DNA of 9,196 nucleotides, from NCBI GenBank assembly GCA_900556945.1, contig USQP01000020.1, positions 1 through 9,196 on the forward strand. The letters run 5' to 3'. The notes beneath the pieces are model-generated. The model did not search any database, was not told the DNA's origin, and saw only the letters and a program-made list of their open reading frames with translations. Below are positions 6,406 through 9,196 of this stretch, one piece after another. Source of the DNA: an uncultured Clostridium sp. (GTDB lineage: Bacteria; Bacillota; Clostridia; TANB77; CAG-508). The translations under genes and the position numbers were made by a program. How positions within the stretch are numbered: position 1 is the first letter of the stretch; each line of letters opens with the position of its first letter.

Positions 6406-9152
6406 AAGCAAATAAGCTCATTTGATTGCTTTGGCTCATCCCATCTAAGCATCCATATTTTTTTAGCAAGTCTGTTACGGAATTTCCAACTTTAGAACGT
6501 ATTTTTAAATCATCAATTGACATGAACTTTCCTTCCTTTCTTGCTTTTGCAATTCCTTCTGCTGCTACTGTTCCAAGACCAGGTATACTGTTTAATGGTG
6601 GTCTGATTTTTCCATCCTCTACTAAAAACTTAGTTGCATGTGATTGATATAAATCCATTGGCAAAAATTGATAGCCTCTTTCATACATTTCTAAAACTAA
6701 TTCTAAAATAGAATACATATTCTTATCTTTTGCTGTTGCATTGTTTCCTTGTAAGTCTATTTCTTTCATTTTGTTCTTCACTTTCTCTTTTCCAAATATC
6801 ATACAGTCGCTGTCAAATTCATCTGCTCGAATGGAAAAATAAGCTGCATAGTACGCTAATGGTTCATGAACTTTAAACCATGCAATTCGAAAAGCATTTG
6901 TTACATAGGCTGCTGCATGAGCTTTGGGAAACATGTATTTTATTTTTTCACATGACTTAATATACCAATCTGGTACATTATGTTCTTTCATAAGAGCTTT
7001 GTATTCTTCCCATTTAGCTGGATCTTTTAACGCTTTTCCTTTACGCACTGTTTCCATGATTTTAAATGATGGATTTGGTGGCAATCCTTGTTTGATTAAA
7101 TAAATCATAATATCGTCACGACAACAGATAGCATCCTGCAAAGTTACAGTTCCTGCTTCAATTAAACTTTGTGCATTTCCCAACCACACATCCGTACCAT
7201 GTGATAATCCGTGATATCCTAATCAATTCATCAAATGTTGTTGGTTTTGTATCCACTAGCATTCCGTCTTACAAATTTAGTTCCAAATTCTGGTATACCA
7301 AAACTTCCAACTTGTGAATGTATTTGTTCAGGGGTTACTCCGAAGTGCATCAGTTGAACTAAAAATTGACATTGTTTCTTTATCATCTAGTGGTACTTTG
7401 GTCGGATCTATTCCTGTAATATCTTGTAGCATTCTAATTACAGTAGGATCATCATGACCTAGAATATCTAATTTTAATAAATTTTGATCAATTGAGTGAT
7501 AATCAAAATGAGTCGTAATAATATCTGAATTTGGATCATCTGCCGGATGCTGTACGGGACAAAATTCGTAAATTTCTCTTCCTTTTGGCACAACAATAAT
7601 TCCTCCTGGATGTTGCCCTGTTGTCCTTTTTATTCCTGTACATCCGGGTCGCTAATCTTTGTGTTTCTGCTCGATTAATCGGTATATTCCTTTCTTCAAA
7701 ATATTTTTTAACATAGCCATATGCTGTTTTATCAGCAATCGTACCAATTGTTCCTGCTTTAAAGGTCGTTCCTTTTCCAAATATTACTTCTGTATATTTA
7801 TGGGCTTTAGCTTGATATTCTCCTGAGAAATTCAGGTCAATATCTGGTTCTTTATCTCCATTAAATCCTAAAAAGGTTTCAAATGGAATATCCATTCCAT
7901 CTTTATCTAATTGATGTCCACATTTAGGGCATTCTTTATCTGGCAAGTCAAATCCATTTTTATATCCATAATCTGTAAAATCAGAGTACTTACAATTAGG
8001 ACATCGATAATGTGGTGGCAAAGAATTTACCTCTGTAATTCCTGTCATGTTTGCTACAAAAGAGGAACCTACTGATCCTCTTGAACCTACGATATATCCA
8101 TCCTCATTGGATTTCCATACTAATTTCTGTGCAATAATATACATAACAGAGAAACCATTTTTTATAATAGAGTCTAATTCTTTGTCCAATCTAGTTTGTA
8201 CTATTTCTGGTAATTGTTCACCATATAATTCATGTGCTTTCGAATATGCAATGTCTTTAATTGTTTGCTCACATCCTGGTATATGAGGAGGACATTTTTC
8301 TGGTGAAATAGGGCTAATTCGGTTACACATATCTGATATCTTATTTGTATTCGTTACTACTACTTCATACGCTTTTTCTTCTCCTAAGTATTTAAATTCT
8401 TCTAGCATCTCTTCTGTTGTTCTTAAATATAACGGTGCTTGATTATCTGCATCAGCATAGCCTTGTCCCGCTTCTAGGATTCGTCTGTACACCTCATCTT
8501 GTGGATCCATAAAATGAACATCACAAGTTGCTACAACTGGCTTATTTAATTTCTCACCTAATTCTACAATCTTTCGATTAATATCTTTTAAAGCTTCCTC
8601 ATCTTTAACCACTTCATTTCGAATTAGAAATTGATTGTTTCCAATTGGTTGTATTTCTAGATAGTCATAAAAGTTTGCTATTTCTTCGATTTCTTCATCT
8701 GTTTTTCCGAAGCTCAATTGCTTGATATAGTTCTCCTGCTTCGCAAGCGCTTCCGTATAATTAATCCTTCTCTATACTTTTCTAATAAACTTTTTAAAAT
8801 TCGTGGTTTACGATAAAAATATTTAATATGAGATAAGGATACTAATTTATATAAATTACGTAATCCCACATAATCTTTTGCTAAAATTATTGCATGGTAA
8901 GTTTTTAATTTTTTATATTCCTCTTTTTTTGCTTCTTCTGTTCTACTTACTTTATCAATATCTTCTACTTTTTGGGCTCCACGCTTTTTTAACATATCTA
9001 GCATTACTTTAAATACTTTTACTGTTGTATCAACATCGTCTAATGCTCTATGTGCTACTTCTACTTTTATTCCTAAATTCTCTGCAATTTTCCCTAACTT
9101 ATATTTTTTATAATCTGGAAATAAGTCTTTTGCTAAACTTAATGTATCTAAA
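6404..9152 (-). CDS. polC: DNA polymerase III alpha subunit, PolC type, 5'-truncated, six +1 recoding sites
   Basis: Replicative polymerase of low-GC Gram-positives with built-in 3'-5' exonuclease. The contig ends inside the gene: 913 residues are visible of roughly 1,430 usual, so about a third is missing. In visible numbering: the end of the DnaQ-like exonuclease with its ExoIII motif (H34, D38 in AHRALDDVD); the PHP domain (about 85-230, with ATCDVHFMD); the palm with GSRGSVGSS near 355; the PolC zinc module C383, C386, C407, C410; the catalytic Asp pair D436/D438 in PDIDLNFSG; fingers and the region [15 protein letters not shown]; helix-hairpin-helix and C-terminus ending NQMSLFA. No single frame covers this. 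Six extra C residues, each before a GGA glycine codon, break it into seven pieces; skipping them gives one uninterrupted protein at conserved glycines. No other in-frame CGG was found. It is convergent with ispG, although polC usually follows ispG on the same strand in Clostridia. Confidence 0.95.
7208..7211 (-). other. +1 recoding site CGGA in polC (site 7, most 3')
   Basis: On the coding strand TCA is followed by CGGA. Skipping the C (7211 on the plus strand) reads GGA and gives [12 protein letters not shown], a highly conserved PolC segment. It is 18 codons after the preceding site. Confidence 0.8.
7263..7266 (-). other. +1 recoding site CGGA in polC (site 6)
   Basis: AGA is followed by CGGA; skipping the C (7266) gives [11 protein letters not shown]. 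This Gly is less conserved in the family (some PolC have Gln), so frame could also be restored as R-R-M. The C-skip reading is chosen because it matches the other sites. Confidence 0.72.
7339..7342 (-). other. +1 recoding site CGGA in polC (site 5)
   Basis: CTT is followed by CGGA; skipping the C (7342) gives TDALGVTPEQI, a conserved PolC motif. Without the skip, translation stops three codons after the CGG (at a TGA). Confidence 0.82.
7643..7646 (-). other. +1 recoding site CGGA in polC (site 4)
   Basis: ACC is followed by CGGA; skipping one C (7646; the exact base is ambiguous within a run of three C on the coding strand) gives [18 protein letters not shown], one of the most conserved PolC segments. 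Confidence 0.82.
8706..8709 (-). other. +1 recoding site CGGA in polC (site 3)
   Basis: CTT is followed by CGGA; skipping the C (8709) gives QAIELGKTDEE and joins the PHP region to the rest of the polymerase. It lies 15 codons after the preceding site. Confidence 0.78.
8752..8755 (-). other. +1 recoding site CGGA in polC (site 2, most 5')
   Basis: ATA is followed by CGGA; skipping the C (8755) gives [15 protein letters not shown], the conserved GSAC segment of the PHP domain. Confidence 0.82.
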
Positions 9153-9196
9153 CTGTCTCTTATACACATCTGACGCTGCCGACGAAGCTAGAAGTG
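9153..9196. other. Untrimmed Illumina Nextera adapter with i5 index
   Basis: 9153-9171 is the 19-bp Tn5 mosaic end and 9172-9185 is the rest of the Nextera Read 1 adapter in reverse complement. Then comes an 8-base index, AGCTAGAA (9186-9193; the i5 index TTCTAGCT read backwards), and the first three bases of the P5 primer site. In the minus-strand frame it translates as the familiar contaminant MCIRDS fused to PolC. It is not biological; real sequence ends at 9152. Confidence 0.98.

Noticed and set aside
6073..8755. Explaining the seven frame breaks as ordinary sequencing errors
   Set aside because: All are the same base before the same dinucleotide at the same codon phase, in genes on both strands, and none occurs in aspS, walR, the TSCPD gene or the Bacteroidales-type genes. 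An artefact is not excluded without reads, but random error does not fit.
6073..8755. prfB-type programmed frameshift with an internal Shine-Dalgarno
   Set aside because: Two sites follow CTT as in prfB, but there is no shared upstream purine-rich block, no in-frame stop at the shift codon, and the other preceding codons differ.
9152..9169. MCIRDS as the true start of a short PolC-like protein
   Set aside because: It is the translation of the Nextera mosaic end; the real gene continues beyond the contig.
9153..9171. A natural Tn5/IS50 end
   Set aside because: It is the engineered mosaic end followed by Nextera adapter and an index, not transposon sequence.

Overview
The window is an assembled contig made of two unlike parts plus a piece of sequencing adapter. 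Positions 1 to about 1975 hold a Bacteroidales-type pair on the minus strand: a tyrosine integrase and an upstream four-module helix-turn-helix protein. From about 1988 to 9152 the DNA is strongly AT-rich, with mostly AGA arginine codons, purine-rich Shine-Dalgarno sites and Gram-positive housekeeping genes including polC. This suggests an uncultured low-GC Firmicute, probably a gut-type Clostridia relative. The last 44 bases (9153-9196) are untrimmed Illumina Nextera adapter with an i5 index, so the contig end is artificial. The abrupt change near 1971-2000 is most likely an assembly or library chimera.

Layout of the Firmicute part: aspS (+, aspartyl-tRNA synthetase) with its own promoter; a 119-bp palindromic REP/MITE-like element; a small TSCPD-domain protein (+); an orphan WalR/OmpR-type response regulator (+) with a terminator; ispG (+, isoprenoid synthesis); a repeat-rich intergenic region related to the first element; then polC (-), convergent with ispG and cut off at its 5' end by the adapter. 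These are core genes of translation, envelope signalling, isoprenoid synthesis and replication, not one pathway.

The main finding is a recoding pattern. ispG is interrupted once and polC six times by a single extra base, and all seven interruptions are the same event: one extra C directly before a glycine codon, so the ribosome meets CGGA (six times) or CGGG (once) in frame. Skipping that C restores the family's conserved sequence every time, at glycines that are mostly invariant. I found no other in-frame CGG in any of the five Firmicute genes. The neighbouring Bacteroidales genes use in-frame CGG as ordinary arginine (for example integrase R101 and HTH-protein R53). This looks like +1 frameshifting or quadruplet decoding (CGGN read as Gly) at an unassigned or starved CGG codon, in a genome where two essential genes depend on it. 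Read-level checks and relatives' genomes are needed to exclude a systematic artefact, but phase-locked insertions in coding sequence are hard to explain by sequencing error.
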